Of a stretch of 64,000 nt of DNA, positions 45,950-58,999 are shown piece after piece (position 1 is the stretch's first letter; each line of letters starts with the position of its first letter). The notes under the pieces are model-generated. The model saw nothing but the letters and a program-made list of their open reading frames with translations, was not told the DNA's origin and searched no databases. The stretch comes from Halichoerus grypus. Taxonomy: Eukaryota > Chordata > Mammalia > Carnivora > Phocidae. The stretch is taken from assembly GCF_964656455.1 (NCBI RefSeq), contig NC_135724.1, forward strand, positions 10,935,414 to 10,999,413. The letters are read 5' to 3'. A program made the translations under genes and the position numbers.

Positions 45950-47512
45950 AGCATGGAAAGAATAGAAATTATGTCTAAGAAGTAATGGGGGCCAGCTTAT
46001 AAGATTTCTTTTTTCTTTATAAGACTTAAGAAGGTTGGTTTTATCCTGACAAAAATAGGGAGCTTTTGTAGGGCTTAATCAGAGACATGAAACGATTTTA
46101 TTAGCTATTAATATTTGTTTCTATTTTGAGAATTATTTAGGAGAAGATTAGGTGAAAACAAGATAAACATTTAGGAGGCATTATCAAGAATCCAGACAAA
46201 ATATGAGTGACTTGGAAAACAGAAGTATGCGTTGATGTATTTAGATATATTTAGAAGAAAAAACACAATAGAATTTCTGAGGAAATAGATACCAACTTGG
46301 GGAGAAAAGAAAAACTTGAAGGATTCAGGCCTGTGCAATAAGAAGGATGGTATAGCCATTAAGTGATACAGGGAAATAGTTAGTAGGCCAGATTTTGAAA
46401 GAATATTTTTAGGATTTTAGTTTTGAGAATGTTAGGTAAAAGGCATTTATTGAACAGTAAGTGAAGATGTTAGATACAAGTTTGAAGTTCACAAGAGAAT
46501 TTTTCTAGAGACCTAATTTGTGGGCTATCAGGATGTGAGTGGTAATATGTAATTGCATTATACCACCACAAGAGTGAATGCAAATAAGGTAGAAAAATAG
46601 GTACAAGGATTTTGAATCCAAAATTAAGGATGAATATTAAAAGAATCACTAAAGTAAGCAGAGAATGAACAGCTAGAAAGGGGGAAGGGGGGAGTATGTG
46701 TTATGTTATTGAAATCACATAAAAAACGAATTCCAGAAAGAAAGAATGGTGGCTAATGTCAAGGAAGATAAGAACTGAGAATTGACTATTGGATTTAGCA
46801 GTAGGAAGCTCACTGATGGTCTTGACATAATTCTGTGACATGCTAGTATGTTATCTGTGTATGACTGACGGTGGTAGACTTAAGAGAGTGGATGAGAGGG
46901 AAGAAAAGAAACAATGAACTTAACTATTTCTAAGAAGTTAGCTAAAAAGGGGGAAAGAATTTGATGGTCTCTAAAAGGCCAGTAAGGTCAAGACAGAATT
47001 TGTTTATAAGTTTTAAGAAAAAATAAAAACACATATTAGCTCAGATGGGAAAAAATACTTGACATAGTATTGTTCTTGAAAAAGTAAAAGGGGGGGTGAT
47101 CTAGATCCTACATAAGGGGCTTAACATTAGAAAGGAGGAAAGACTGTCATCTATACAAGGAAGCAATGTATTAGAGGTATGCAGATTTATGAGAAAGTGG
47201 GAACCTGGTGAAGTTATTTTCTCATTCATTTTTTTTCACTGAGATAAAATTATTAGCTGAGAGCTCATAAAAGACACTGAGGCTTGCTTAGAGAAAAGAC
47301 ATGGAGTAATTTTCTGGAAAAGGTAAGGTAAATATATTTGGGAAAGTGTGATTGCAGATCAGTATTAAGGATTTATTTTGTTTTATGATTGATTTTCAAA
47401 CTAGACCAGTCTGTTCTGTACTGTGTTTTCTCCAGCTATATTCAAAGGAAAAAGGATATGAGAGGAAGGAATAAGGATATGGGAGAAGAAAGACTGCTGA
47501 AGATCTATGCAA
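45950..47512 (+). repeat. Old unnamed interspersed repeat, left part
   Basis: Purine-rich sequence with few T-runs, of the same family as 10820-11090 and 13824-14340: compare 'ggttttatcctgacaaaaat' (46035 on) with 'ggtttttactctgagggata' (10906 on). It seems to continue beyond the composite insertion at 47528-48082. I cannot name the family with confidence. Confidence 0.4.
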
Positions 47513-47527
47513 TAAAGTTGTAATAAT
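47513..47527. repeat. TSD, left copy (composite insertion)
   Basis: The 15-bp string 'taaagttgtaataat' recurs perfectly at 48083-48097, flanking the whole SINE-L1-SINE block. Confidence 0.88.
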
Positions 47528-47625
47528 TTTTTTAAGTAATCTCTACACCCAACATGGGGCTTGAACTCACAACCCCAAGATCAAGAGTTGCACACTCCAC
47601 AGACTGAGCCAGCAAGGCACCCTGC
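47528..47625 (-). mobile_element. Can-SINE/tRNA-like unit at the 3' end of a composite
   Basis: Reverse-strand, tRNA-derived head with 'aagtaatctctacacccaac' and 'ggggcttgaactcacaaccc' on the forward strand, ending in a 7-T run at 47528-47534 (A tail of the reverse element). Only about 98 bp; the usual CT-rich body is absent. The head complement is 'actgagccagcaaggcaccc'. Confidence 0.75.
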
Positions 47626-47902
47626 TCATAGTATTCTCTTATAGTCCTTTTTCTTTCCCTAAGCTTGGTAGCAATGACCCCTCTTTCCTTCCTGATTTTA
47701 GTAATTTAAGTTTTCTCTTCTGTGGTCAATATTGCTATAGATCTATCAATCGTGTTGATCTTTTAAAAAAAAAAAAAACAACTTTCAGTTTTGTTGATTT
47801 CATCTAGTCTTGATTTCATTTTTTCCGCACTCCAGTCTTTATTGCTTCCTTCTGCTAGCTTTGGGTTTGTCTTGCTCTTCCTTTTCTGGTTTCTTCTCAT
47901 TT
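47626..47902 (-). mobile_element. L1 ORF2 fragment inside the composite
   Basis: Reverse-strand L1 ORF2 segment. Landmarks on the forward strand are 'gtagcaatgacccctctttc' near 47670, 'atcgtgttgatctttt' near 47749 and 'tctgctagctttgggtttgt' near 47852. It has neither a 5' nor a 3' L1 end of its own and is enclosed by two Can-SINE units of the same orientation. Confidence 0.78.
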
Positions 47903-48082
47903 TTTAAAAGATTTTATTTATTTGAGAGAGAGGGTGAGAGGAAGCGAGCACAGAGGGAGAGTGAGAGGAAGAAGCAGACACCCCACTGAGCAGAGTGTCC
48001 AACACAGGGCTCCATGCCTCACCCTGAGATCATGATCTGAGCCAAAGGCAGTTGCTTAACTGATAGGCCACCCAGGGGCCCT
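47903..48082 (-). mobile_element. Can-SINE at the 5' end of a composite
   Basis: Full Can-SINE on the reverse strand, with its head (Pol III promoter end) at the right, next to the TSD. Its left end ('cattttttaaaagattttat') passes straight into the L1 fragment instead of into a TSD of its own. Confidence 0.9.
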
Positions 48083-48097
48083 TAAAGTTGTAATAAT
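48083..48097. repeat. TSD, right copy (composite insertion)
   Basis: Perfect 15-bp match to 47513-47527. Confidence 0.88.
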
Positions 48098-48900
48098 CTA
48101 CCATGGGTTTTAAATTTTATAGGGAAGAAAGATAACAGATTAAAAGAGTAGATTGCATGAGTTGGAATTCTTTTAAGTCAAAGGATTATTGAAGCCATGG
48201 CACTGAGAAAGTAAACCGGAGAAATGGGGTGGTGACCCCAAAGAATCTTGCATGATATTGAGATTATAGGGGAATGAGGCCTAATGAAGTCAGGGGTAGG
48301 AGAATGAAAATGACTTAGTAATATGATCATTGGAAGAAAGAAGATGGAATGGTATTGGAGAAAATGAGAATAAGTTATGAACTAAGGACCCCAATGTGAG
48401 GAGCTAACTTAAGGGTTGGAAGAGGATAACGACAATGATGTATAATGGGTGACATAGTCTCATGATATGAGGTACAAAAGTGGGGGTTTTAGGGAGGTGG
48501 GTAGGAGCATGGTCTGGAAGCAACAATAGAGTAAGCAGTCCCTCTTCCCTTCTTTCTCCAAAGGTGCAAACATTGTGAGGGGTAAAAAGAGTAGACACCA
48601 AGGGCTGTTGGCAAAACAGATATTTAAGACCTAATTTTCTGTTATAATGAGAAGATAAACAGAGTTGTTTGAGAAAATATTTAACATACAAAAAATGTCA
48701 ATGATGGACCCTTAGTACCTGAGGGTACAGTAAAATGTTTTAGAAATTAAGGGGCAGAATAGAGGCTATGCAGAACATAAGGTAACAGAGCGAGAAGAAA
48801 CTCTTGGAGCTCTGGTTCTTCATATAGGGGATGGGATTAGACTCAGATAGTGGGCATGATGGGATTAGCTCTAATAAACTCATGGCAGTTAGTGGTGGTG
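48098..48900 (+). repeat. Old unnamed interspersed repeat, right part (tentative)
   Basis: Purine-rich texture continues after the composite insertion, so this is probably the rest of the repeat seen at 45950-47512. The reverse open frame 48404-48691 is its complement and has no domain. Confidence 0.3.
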
Positions 48901-51900
48901 GCAATTTCCCTGGTGGGGAGGTAGATAACTGTGGCTCTCTCTAAATGTTTGATGGTATAATTCTTGTTAATATGATGGCTAAAGGACTTCAGGTAAATTT
49001 TTCAGGATGGGGTAAGTTAACAAAATTTGGGAGAAGCAAGAAGCAGAAAGCCAGTGAGGATCATAAATACAATAGCTTCCATTCAGGTTTTTTTGTTCAA
49101 AGACCTTATTATCACTTTCCTTTGACCTGGGAATCTAGATTTTCTCATTTCTTTTTGGTGCTCAAGAGTTTAGTGTGGTTCTCATGAGAAAAATATGGAA
49201 AGTGTACGAGTTTTCTACATGAAACTAAGTGCATTTTATATTTTGTGATGCCATTTTTTACTTTTTGGAAATCAATATGGTGATAAAAGCTGGCAAGTCA
49301 TAGTTGTTGCTTTTGTTTGTTTTTCAAGGATTTTCTCAAGCCTGTCTACTACATACCCATTGATCATTTTATTTATATTTAATTTGGTTGCTTTAATAGG
49401 GGTATAATATCTATGAGGTTTTCATTTTTTCTATATCTTTCCCAAGGCTTGTTAACTCATTTTTATCTCTGAATTTGGTGTGCTATTGGCTGAATAATGT
49501 GGTATTTGCAGTTTGATCTCAATAAACTTAGGTTTAGATTTATTGGCTTTGAAACCTTAAGAGCAACGTTTCTGCTCTAGAAGTCAATTTCCTTTCTGTC
49601 TGGTCTATAGGAAGTCACTGTGGCTCACCATAAAGTGTCTTAAATAATCTTCTCCCAGCCCTGTGATCTAGCAATGGCAGTTTCTGCTTTCCTCCCATGA
49701 CTGAAATCATTTACAGCAGTCTCCTTGGGTACTAGGGATTTAGTTCCAGGTTGTACAGCCTGGAAATATGTGACAATACCCCTCTTCTTAAGTTCCACTT
49801 TGACTTCTGATCTGCAGGGTTCACCCTTCTCTCTTGTCATGGAACATTAAATCTAATTACTGTAACCCGAGCAACATCTGGTGACCAGTATTCACCTGAC
49901 CTCTAAAGAGGTAGGAGTGGGTTCTCATGTTATCACTACATTTTGGCCCAAATTTTCCCAATATTCTTCATACTTGTGTTTCATATTTGGACTGCTAGTG
50001 TAAATCTTTTTTAAGTTTTATTTCTCCATTTTGTTTCTCTTTTTTCTTCCATTTGGGGTCAAAGAAGCTGGTAGATAAAACTGCCTTTATTCTGGCACCT
50101 AAAACCAGTAATATTTGAATTTCCTAGCTTTTAAATTTTAAGGAGAGAGTTTTGGGAACTCTGGCACTCCTATCATATTACTACTGTGTTCTCTGCCAGT
50201 GTCTTCCCCTTGGATTTGCAATTTTAAATAAGTCACAGAGCTCTCTAGGAATTTTAGTGAGTGCCTGAGAGTGAGAGGAGAAGATGAGCTCAGGCCTGAA
50301 GGGGCAGGAGGGGAAGTTAGGAGCACTGTCTCCCAAAAAGATCAATGACAGCCCAGCCCAGCCCCACCTGGCAGGCCAACTCTCTATTTGTGGCCAATGA
50401 TTGGGTAACGCATTCACTTTACTATATTATTGTATTTATTGATTCCAACCTTATGCAAGCATGGGAATGAAACCAATAAGAGTAAGAGCATTTTGTATTC
50501 CGTATAGTTCATAATCATTGGCTCTCTGATGGCAAAATTTTCAGGCATTTGACTGCATTCATACAGATTTGAATTTATGTAATTATATCAAATCCAGCAT
50601 AGCAAAGAACTAAAAAAAAAAAACAAAACACAGTATACCAACTCTCTCTATGCACCCAGTGTACTTATTTCACAGAGAAAGTGTCTTTTTTTTCTTCTAT
50701 ATCTAGAACTATTGTGCAGTGTTTTTGTCATGTCACTGGTGGAAGTTGATAGCTATTGCTCAATTACATTAAGGCTTTGATGTGTAAGGTCTATATACAG
50801 TCAGTCGAATAACCTGAATCTAAACGGCAAACTCAGTCAGAATGGCTTATCACGGACTTTCTTGGCAGTAGATCTTAAGTGTCCTGTGTTTAATGCCTGA
50901 CCATTATAGGGAAATACGCTGGCTTGCTGAGACATACCACAGGGGAATTACTAGGACTTGAAATAGTGTTTTGGTCTGGTGTAGGCCTGTTGTCTTTGAT
51001 GCCAAAGTGATTTGAAACAGTATATAGATTTTCCAGGTGACATACAAAAAGCACATTGGAAAATTGTTGACCTCGCTCACGGTATCTGAAAATTTACCTG
51101 ATTTGTTAAAATGTGCTTTAAGGAAAAGTTACCAAAGCCAGAAAGTTAAATTTAAAGAGCTCCAAGCCTCCTATTTTCTCTCTGCGTCCTTTAATTCTCT
51201 GTATTACTCTTTAACATTGATTCTGTCTCAGAAGCCATATCATGCTGTTTGTTTTAATGGCTATGCTTTGGCAACCTGCTCTGAGTAGTCATCACATTTT
51301 AAAAGAAATAGTTCAGCCCATAGAGTTTGCATGTGCTGTTTTCCAACATGAAGAAATGCTGAAGTGATCGCGTCATGTTAAGCAACAACATAATCTTATC
51401 CTGGCCAATTTCAACTCCCATCATCGGGATTTCTAATGTCCTATTTCTAAGTCAGATTTGGGTAGTCATCCTTCTGAGTTTTTCCAGTTACTTTTAAGAA
51501 TACCTCACAAAACACTACTTTGTACATCCTCTCATTCTTAATTAATTATGATTAATTTTGAAAAAAAAATCGTAAAGGATAAATATTTATTTTCTGTCTG
51601 CAATATAGCATACACTTTAAGATCTCATTTTTATTTAATCATTAAAATAATGATATGGCTTATAATTGACTCATTTTTCAGAAAATATAACAGACAAAAG
51701 TTTAAAAAAAAAAAAAAAAGGAACAAGAACTCTTACCCGAGAACATGCAGCTACATCAGATACCTTGAACTATCTCATATACATTTCAAAAAGTAGCATG
51801 AATTCTTAGTCTTAATGGATTGAATTTCATTTCATTTTAAAACGGCAACAAAATAAAGTACCAACATTTCAAAATAATTGTTAGAAACATTTCCAGTTTG

Positions 51901-53503
51901 CAAACTACTAAAATACACAAAGTAAGTGCATCCTTAAAATTTGTTTCTATTATCACCTATCTGCTTCTCTGTTATAACTGATTATTCCTGGATTAAAATA
52001 TGTTTGTCTTTAATAGCCAACTCAGATTACACTTTTGTGAAGATATCTCCCCCAGTGATTCCCAACCCCTATCTTTCCCTTAATCTTATTTAGTTCATGT
52101 GTTTTTTGTTGTCACGTGAATATTTACTTTCCTAGTTCTAATTTTTTCTGTGTCAGAATTTGGCCTTTTATTATCAATATTTGATTATATACACAGAATT
52201 CTTATCATAATTTTCACTTGTCTAGTCACCCAAATAGTTTATGAAATAGGCTTGAGGGCAAGATCTTGTGTATGGATGGGGGTTTATTAAAGCTCTGTTA
52301 CTAATTAGTTTAAGGAGAGATGAGGAAAAGAATAATAAAGGTATACAGAGTATTTTAATTTTTGGTAAGAAAATAAAATCATGTTGCTTAGATATGCAAA
52401 GTGAATATCTTTCAGGATTCAATATATAGTTAATAAGAACTTCATACTTGTCCAAGGTACAGCCACAAAATCATATCAATGTCTAAAAATTAATCTTTCT
52501 CCCCAAGATGGACCAAACAGTCCAGAAAATACTAATTAGATCGTCAGTTCTCAGAATGGGTCTGAAGAAGTGGCAAAGTCCTATAAATAAGCTGTGACTT
52601 TTACTGTAACAACCTTAAAAAGTTAGACCTCCAGGTGAAAGAAGGAATGTAAGTGGGGAGATGGATCTAGAAAATGCCTTGTCATAAGACAGTGAGACAC
52701 AGTGTTCAGTCAGTATTCCAATTATTACTGGGGGGGAAGGGGGGCGGGATTGAGGGAATTGGTTTGTTTGATGTAGAGAAAGTAGATTATTACCAAAAGT
52801 GCTAAACTGAAAATTATCCAAATTTTCACAAGGGAGTACAGATCCTTCTTTCTCAATCCTCCTCTGCTTCTTCCTGTTCCCCTTTCTGAGAGTGTTTGGC
52901 AGTCTCCATATGACTGCCGTGATGTCTAGTTATCTGCTCTCAGATATCCAAAACTATTCTCTGCTTTTCTCTTTTTGATGTTTTTATCCTCCTCTTTTGC
53001 ATCATTTTTAAGGAGTTTTAGGAAAATCCACAGAAAACAAATGTTTAATACTCTATATTTTCCTCTAGTGAAGATGCTGGTATGGGGATGAAGGAGGCTG
53101 AATATTTAGGTGTTCCGTGTCACTCCCCTGTCTCCTATAAGAGCACTTTTATCTGAATTATATCCTTTATTTTTGTAAGTGTCCTAGAGAAAGAAAGGCT
53201 TACTGGGTAATTTTTATTATAATTTATACAGTAGGAAAAAGTAAATTCTCTGTAACTACTTGATTTGTCATTAATTAATCACACAGAATCAATATCTCTA
53301 ACCTGATTAGAAAAATGATAAATGCAGCTTAAATGTAGTAACAGCAGATGCATGCAAATATGAGAGTATAATATGTTGAAATCCACAGAGCATAAGTTCG
53401 AATAAAGAGAAAAATTTTTTGCCTTTCATTTGAAGATACATTCATATGAATTCATAGCTTTATTATTTCATGTCCAAATTTATGGCTGAAAAATGTATGG
53501 TTT
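48901..53503. other. No recognised feature
   Basis: About 4.6 kb without a gene or repeat I can name. The parts 49560-49930 and 50130-50410 are less AT-rich. Short open frames (for example 51037-51288 and 51548-51796) show no domain. Confidence 0.35.
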
Positions 53504-53519
53504 AAAAATCACAAACTTG

Positions 53520-53711
53520 GGGTGCCTCAGTGGCTCAGTCGGTTAAGCGTCTGCCTTCGGCTCAGGTCATGATCCCAGGGTCCTGGGATTGAGCCCCATG
53601 TCGGACTCCCTGCTCAGCGGGGAGCCTGCTTCTCCCTCTGCCTGTCATACCCCCTGCTTGTGCTCTTCTTTCTCTCTCTCTCTCTCTCAAATAAAATCTT
53701 TAAAAAAAAAA
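53520..53711 (+). mobile_element. Can-SINE
   Basis: Forward Can-SINE starting 'gggtgcctcagtggctcagt' (one change from the usual 'cctgggtgg'), the 'cccagggtcctggg' body type, CT-rich stretch and A tail. TSD 'aaaaatcacaaacttg' at 53504-53519 and 'aaaaatcataaacttg' at 53712-53727, one mismatch. Confidence 0.95.
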
Positions 53712-53727
53712 AAAAATCATAAACTTG

Positions 53728-56679
53728 AGTTCAATAGCAACTAAACCTCATGTAGAAATTGATATTATCATGTACACATAAGCAGTTTAGCAAATTTCTG
53801 AAATCAGGGGTACAAATACAAATTTCATTTTCTCCAGTCATTCCTTCAACCATGTTTTGTTGAATTTTTCCATCATTTAATAAGTTCTCTGGCTAAGTCC
53901 ATGAATCTCCAATCACTTTTAACCAAGTTTTTAAAATGTGTAGCCTCTTCTATATGATCTTATCCAATCTATAATCCTTTTCCTATGCCCCAGTATCTAT
54001 GTCTAGGGTTTGTTCTAATGACTTAGAGGAGACGAGGTGAACACAGTACACTTTGAAATCGTTTCCATGTCCCTTATCTTTGGAGTGGCAAGGAAATTAT
54101 AGGTTTTTATTCTTTTGATATGTTGGAAAAGCGAGAGAGCTGAGGTTATCTTATTTAACCAATTACTGGTCAGTGTTGTGGAGATGTCCTCTGCACCCCT
54201 TGGACTGCTAGTGGTTTTCTCTGCTACTGGTCCTCTGCATACCCTTGCATGATTATCTTGAGGATCTTTTCAACCCAGCACACATTTCCAATGATGACCT
54301 CTTCATAGAGGGTCACTTACGTATTCTTTCTATCCCTTAAACCCTTCCTGGCTGCTGATTTCCTCTCCAAGGAGGAGGTTGGTTACCTTGAATGGCGTGC
54401 ACATGACTATGCAAACCCATCCATTCTGCTTTTTCCTCAAATCTCCATGTAGAGCCACAGGGGTCTCATCCATGCCATTCAAGGGTGCAGAAATGGTATG
54501 GAAGGAAAGGGCATTCTCTTCCCAAGCACATTGCCCAAGTTTTTGTTGTCCTGCTAATGCAGTCTGCTCCAACAAGCCTAATGACTTAAGAAATAGCCAG
54601 GGAAGAAGCACGCAGGCTGGGGGATATGTGTCAAGCTCCTCTAGAAATAACAAGAGGGCCTAAAAGTTCAGCAGTTTCAGATTATCTAGAGATAATGTCC
54701 ACTTACAGAGTATGGCCCCCTCTTCCCTTTTTGCAAAAGCCCCAAATTTAACAAGTGTCTTGTAAATGTCCCTCTACTTGGTTAAGTATGGAGGCATGGC
54801 CCTCATCCATGGTGGGGAAAGGAAAACTAAAGCATTTCTCACTTTGCTCTCAACCAATAACTGATTATGACAATGAATATTTAACCACTTTTTATTATAA
54901 TTCTTGACCCTTGGGTAGACTTGTTTTCTGCTCACTTTAGAATGTGGGGAAATCGATAACTTTTTACCTTCAATTTTGGATTCTATCTTTCAACTCTACA
55001 GCAGAAATCATGTTCAGTATCTTTCTATTGATTGGCCAGTATTTATTTTATTTAAACCAGTATAGCAACAAAGCTGGGGTTTTAGAAAACGAATGTTGTC
55101 TAAGACATTTTCTTTTGAAAATTTATTGTCAAACACTTATTTAAGCATTTACTATGGACTAGGCATTTCTGGGAGGGAAAAAAAAAAGTCCTTTGCCTTT
55201 AATGAGTTTGGAAAGCAAAAACATAGCTATAATATAGTGCAATCAGTTCCGTAGGGGAGACACAAAGGAGCATTTAATTGGGCAGTACCTACAGGTGAGC
55301 AGATCTTGAGAGCAGATGCAGAGGAGAAAGGGAGGAACTGGAAAGTTAAGGAAATTTTTATACCATACTTGGAGTTTAAACTTGGTATTTTAGTACATGA
55401 ATGTGCCATTACAAGTTTATAAGCAGGACAATTCGGTAATTAGAAATTTATAAAAATTCATCTGTGTTTTATTTTTATACTTTCCTGGTTTCATTTTTTA
55501 AAGACATTTGATCTACCTAGAACTTTGTGAACGTTACAATATATTCTAAAGCAAAACTACGTAAATGTAAACATTAGTTAATTCATTTTAGCATTAATGC
55601 ATACCTCTCAACTTTAAAGACTTGAATAATACATTAACTTCTAAATCTCTTAAATTATTTTTAAATATTTTATTTCTAGGAATACATCAGAATATGTATT
55701 CTCATAGGAGTAGGAGTAGTTTGAACTGTGAAACAGTCATGAGGTGTAAGGTAGACTAAAGAGGCAGAAACCAAAGTCCTATGATTTTTGCTTTTCAAGA
55801 TAGAAAACTAAGTTACTACTTGAGTGCTTTACTGTATTAATTTTTGCCTACTTTTTATTTGATTCATTATAAATGACACATTCAACAAATTATTATATGG
55901 AGAGAGCAATCTTAATTCTTTATGTGTGTATATCCCCATGGATGTCAGCATTAAAATATTTACTGCCCTGAGCTCAGTCAAGGTATGATACAATGTAAAT
56001 ATGAAGACTTTATTGCCCTATAGGGCTGTAACATAAATAATTTCCTGTGAAACAAGTAGTTCTTATTAAGTAGTTGCTTTTCTCTTGCTCTCCTTCATTG
56101 AATATAATATCCAATTATTCCTATGTCCTCCAATGACCAACCTCCCTCCTCTTTCTGAGGCCTTCTGGGAGAGGAAGTAAAAGGCTATAAATATATATGT
56201 ATATAGATACATACACACACACACAGATTATGTGGACCTCAGCCACATGTGTCCAATTGACCTGTGAACTGCATAATTAGAGAAAACCTTCTCATGACAT
56301 TCCTACTTGAATATCAGAGCAATAGTTAATTACCTGTCAGGTAAAGTCAGGAAACGTTAAATGAGTCCAATTGCGAGAGAGCCACAAAAATGAATAAAGA
56401 AAGAAGAACAAGCAATAAGAAAATGTAAAAAAGAGAAATTTAGTATGTGATTAAGTGGCATTTTAAGTCATTGTGGAAAAGTTTTCTGGAAGACTTTCTA
56501 AATATGACATAAAGTGGACACTGTAAAGTACAAAACTGACAGATTTAAATATATAAAAATATTTAAAATATGTATTTAATAAAATACACAAAGTAACATA
56601 CATTGTAGACTATTGAAGATCTTTATGATATGAATATGACATTAATGTACAGAATCTATGAAGAATATATACAGATTAA
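53728..56679. other. No confidently recognised feature
   Basis: Mostly AT-rich. The block 54000-54850 has a more balanced composition and the look of an old LTR or ERV internal piece, but I cannot name it. It holds overlapping open frames on both strands (54330-54653 reverse and 54379-54663 forward) without a domain. A CA/TA microsatellite lies at 56187-56225. Confidence 0.35.
56187..56225. repeat. Compound TA/CA microsatellite
   Basis: Interrupted TA units running into a CA run ('catacacacacacacaca'). Confidence 0.88.
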
Positions 56680-57250
56680 TAGGAGACAATCCAATTTTTA
56701 AAATGGTCATATTATTTAAACAGGAAATTCACACAAGAAATAAAACAGCAAATGAAAATATTTTTAAATGCTAAATTCCACTAAAGTGTAAATCAAAATA
56801 CAAAAACAAAACAAAACACAATTTTTTAAAAAATATATTGGGGAAAAAACCCTAAATGTGGTTAGAAGTTTGAGGAGAAAAGGGTGCTCCTGCTATTAGG
56901 TGGTTTACAAACAGGTTTAGCCACTTTGGATTCTTGGGGGAATTCATTAATAAAATTATCATTAACATTTTTGCTATGTCCCTACTGAAAATACTATGAA
57001 ACCATTAAAATATGGTATGTCTCTGTGTTTTGACAGAGAAAACAAATAATTGTAACAAGTACATTATAAACAATATGTATGGTTTCATCCAATTTTAGGA
57101 AAGTGAAAATAAACTAAATACCTAGATTCATAGCTATATAGACAAAGATAAGTATAAATAATAAGAAAATATATAAGAAAACTTAAAGTGTCTGGAAAAA
57201 GATACAAATGAACTTGTTTACTTCTCTATAAAAGATTTGCAATAAATGAT
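56680..57250 (+). mobile_element. Old LINE-1 (L1ME-like) ORF2 tail and 3' UTR, forward strand
   Basis: Degenerate forward L1 3' region. Landmarks are 'ggtttagccactttggattc' near 56915, 'aaccattaaaatatggtatg' near 57000 and the later AT-rich 3' UTR with 'gtgtctggaaaaagatacaa' near 57188. Confidence 0.5.
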
Positions 57251-58279
57251 TAATGTATTTTACATTAATAAAACAAGGAAACTGATTATCTCTAAAAAAG
57301 AATCTCAAAAGGATCATAAACAAAGTTATAGAAGTTCTTAGAAAAAGACTAGGGAAGTTATTTGAAAGAAGTTTTTTGAGTCTCAGGACATACCCTGAAT
57401 ATGTTTTAGGTTTAGGATACAAAAAAATCTATTGTGAGTAATAAGATCTTTTTAAACTATGCAAATTATTCCTATTTGAAAGAACAAAACTAGTATGTTT
57501 TATCTTTTACACTTTTTCTTAGATTGTACAAGGCTTTGAAGCAAGCAGCTGCCATGAATTTTGAAAACTAAGCTGCCTTCATTCAATATCTATGCAAAAG
57601 ATGTTTAAAAGAATTTCGGATCAGTATGACTGTCAAGTGAGAGTGAGCCATATCAGGAGATGATACTGTGAGTCATAGTTGTTAGTTGAGAAGGTGAAAT
57701 CAATTAATCACGTGTTTCTCTCAAGAAAAATACTTCATGCACAGCAAGACTATAGAAGAGTGCAAACAGATGCTCTCTGAAAATGCATGAGATGATACAG
57801 AAAAGACATTTAAAATATATTAGGGAAAATATTAGGGAAAATAAATTACCATTACTAAAAATCAATAATAAAACACTATTCTAAGTGGCCAAATATTTTT
57901 TATAAATAGGTATCTATTTTATTGATATATATTAATACTCTAAAATCAGGAAGTGGTAATATAGCAATAAGTTTATTCAAACAGGAAGCAGCAAGAACCA
58001 TCAACACGTAAAATATTGCTTCTAGGATTATTGGACAAAACAACTAATTTTCAAAATTGTTTTCCTCTTTAGTAATTTATTGTCAAAACTATCAAGCTCT
58101 TTTTAATACATATGGAAATATGTCTATAAAATATTTAAAATGTATACACCTATTTAAATGTATATTTATTAATAAGCACAGTCATTAAAACAAATTAGCG
58201 AAGAGGTCAAGTAGTGTATTTCATGAATGATAAAAAGTTTGGTAAACTACAGTTGTTTGGTAAAGAGCAATAGATGATC
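57251..58279. other. No recognised feature
   Basis: AT-rich sequence with no nameable repeat or gene. Confidence 0.4.
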
Positions 58280-58298
58280 TAGAACTTGAAGTAAGATT

Positions 58299-58486
58299 TT
58301 TTTTTTAAGATTTTATTTATTTGTCAGAGAGAGTGAGAGAGCACAGGCAGGGGGGGCGGCAGGCAGAGGGAGAAGCAGACTCCCCCCTGAGCAAGGAGCC
58401 CAATGCGGAACTCGATCCCAGGACCCTGGGATCATGCCCAGAGCCAAAGGCAGACGCTTAACTGACTGAGCCACCCAGGGGTCCCA
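58299..58486 (-). mobile_element. Can-SINE, reverse strand
   Basis: Reverse-strand Can-SINE: T tail at the left, head complement 'gactgagccacccaggggtc' at the right. TSD 'agaacttgaagtaagatt' (58281-58298) and 'agaacttgaaataagatt' (58488-58505), one mismatch over 18 bp. Confidence 0.96.
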
Positions 58487-58505
58487 TAGAACTTGAAATA
58501 AGATT

Positions 58506-58999
58506 CTTAGTGAAAAAATAGATCATAGACTCTATTAATTTCTATCCACATAGAGGGAAACAATATATTTGAATGTTAATCCCAACGTCATACTCATATA
58601 TACTTTCACAAGGCAAAATTAGGCTCCTCTTTAACCTATTCTGATGATAAAATAATGTGGCTTATCTAAGTTGCCTTGATTACCACTGCCTAAAACAAAT
58701 AAAATGAAACAAAACATTTTATTTGTACTTGTGTTTTCTTGGGAATAGCATAGAGCATCACAATTGTAATTGATAAAATTATAGAATATAAAAATAATCT
58801 TGAGCTGTGGATCACATGGTAAGTCAGCTGGGTCACTTAAACTTATAATTCAAAACAAAGCCTGAAAGAGTCATTCTGACAATGAAAAATGGTATTGGAT
58901 TGGCACTGATCTTCTAATGTGTAATAAGAAAGGAAAAAATGGTGAATTTGAGATATTCATGCCTCAGAGCTATTTGATTCTCAAAGAGGTTTACCAATT
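58506..58999. other. No recognised feature
   Basis: AT-rich sequence with no nameable repeat or gene. Confidence 0.4.

Noticed and set aside
54330..54653. 107-codon reverse frame as a gene
   Set aside because: Overlapped by a 94-codon forward frame, no domain, no splice or poly(A) context.
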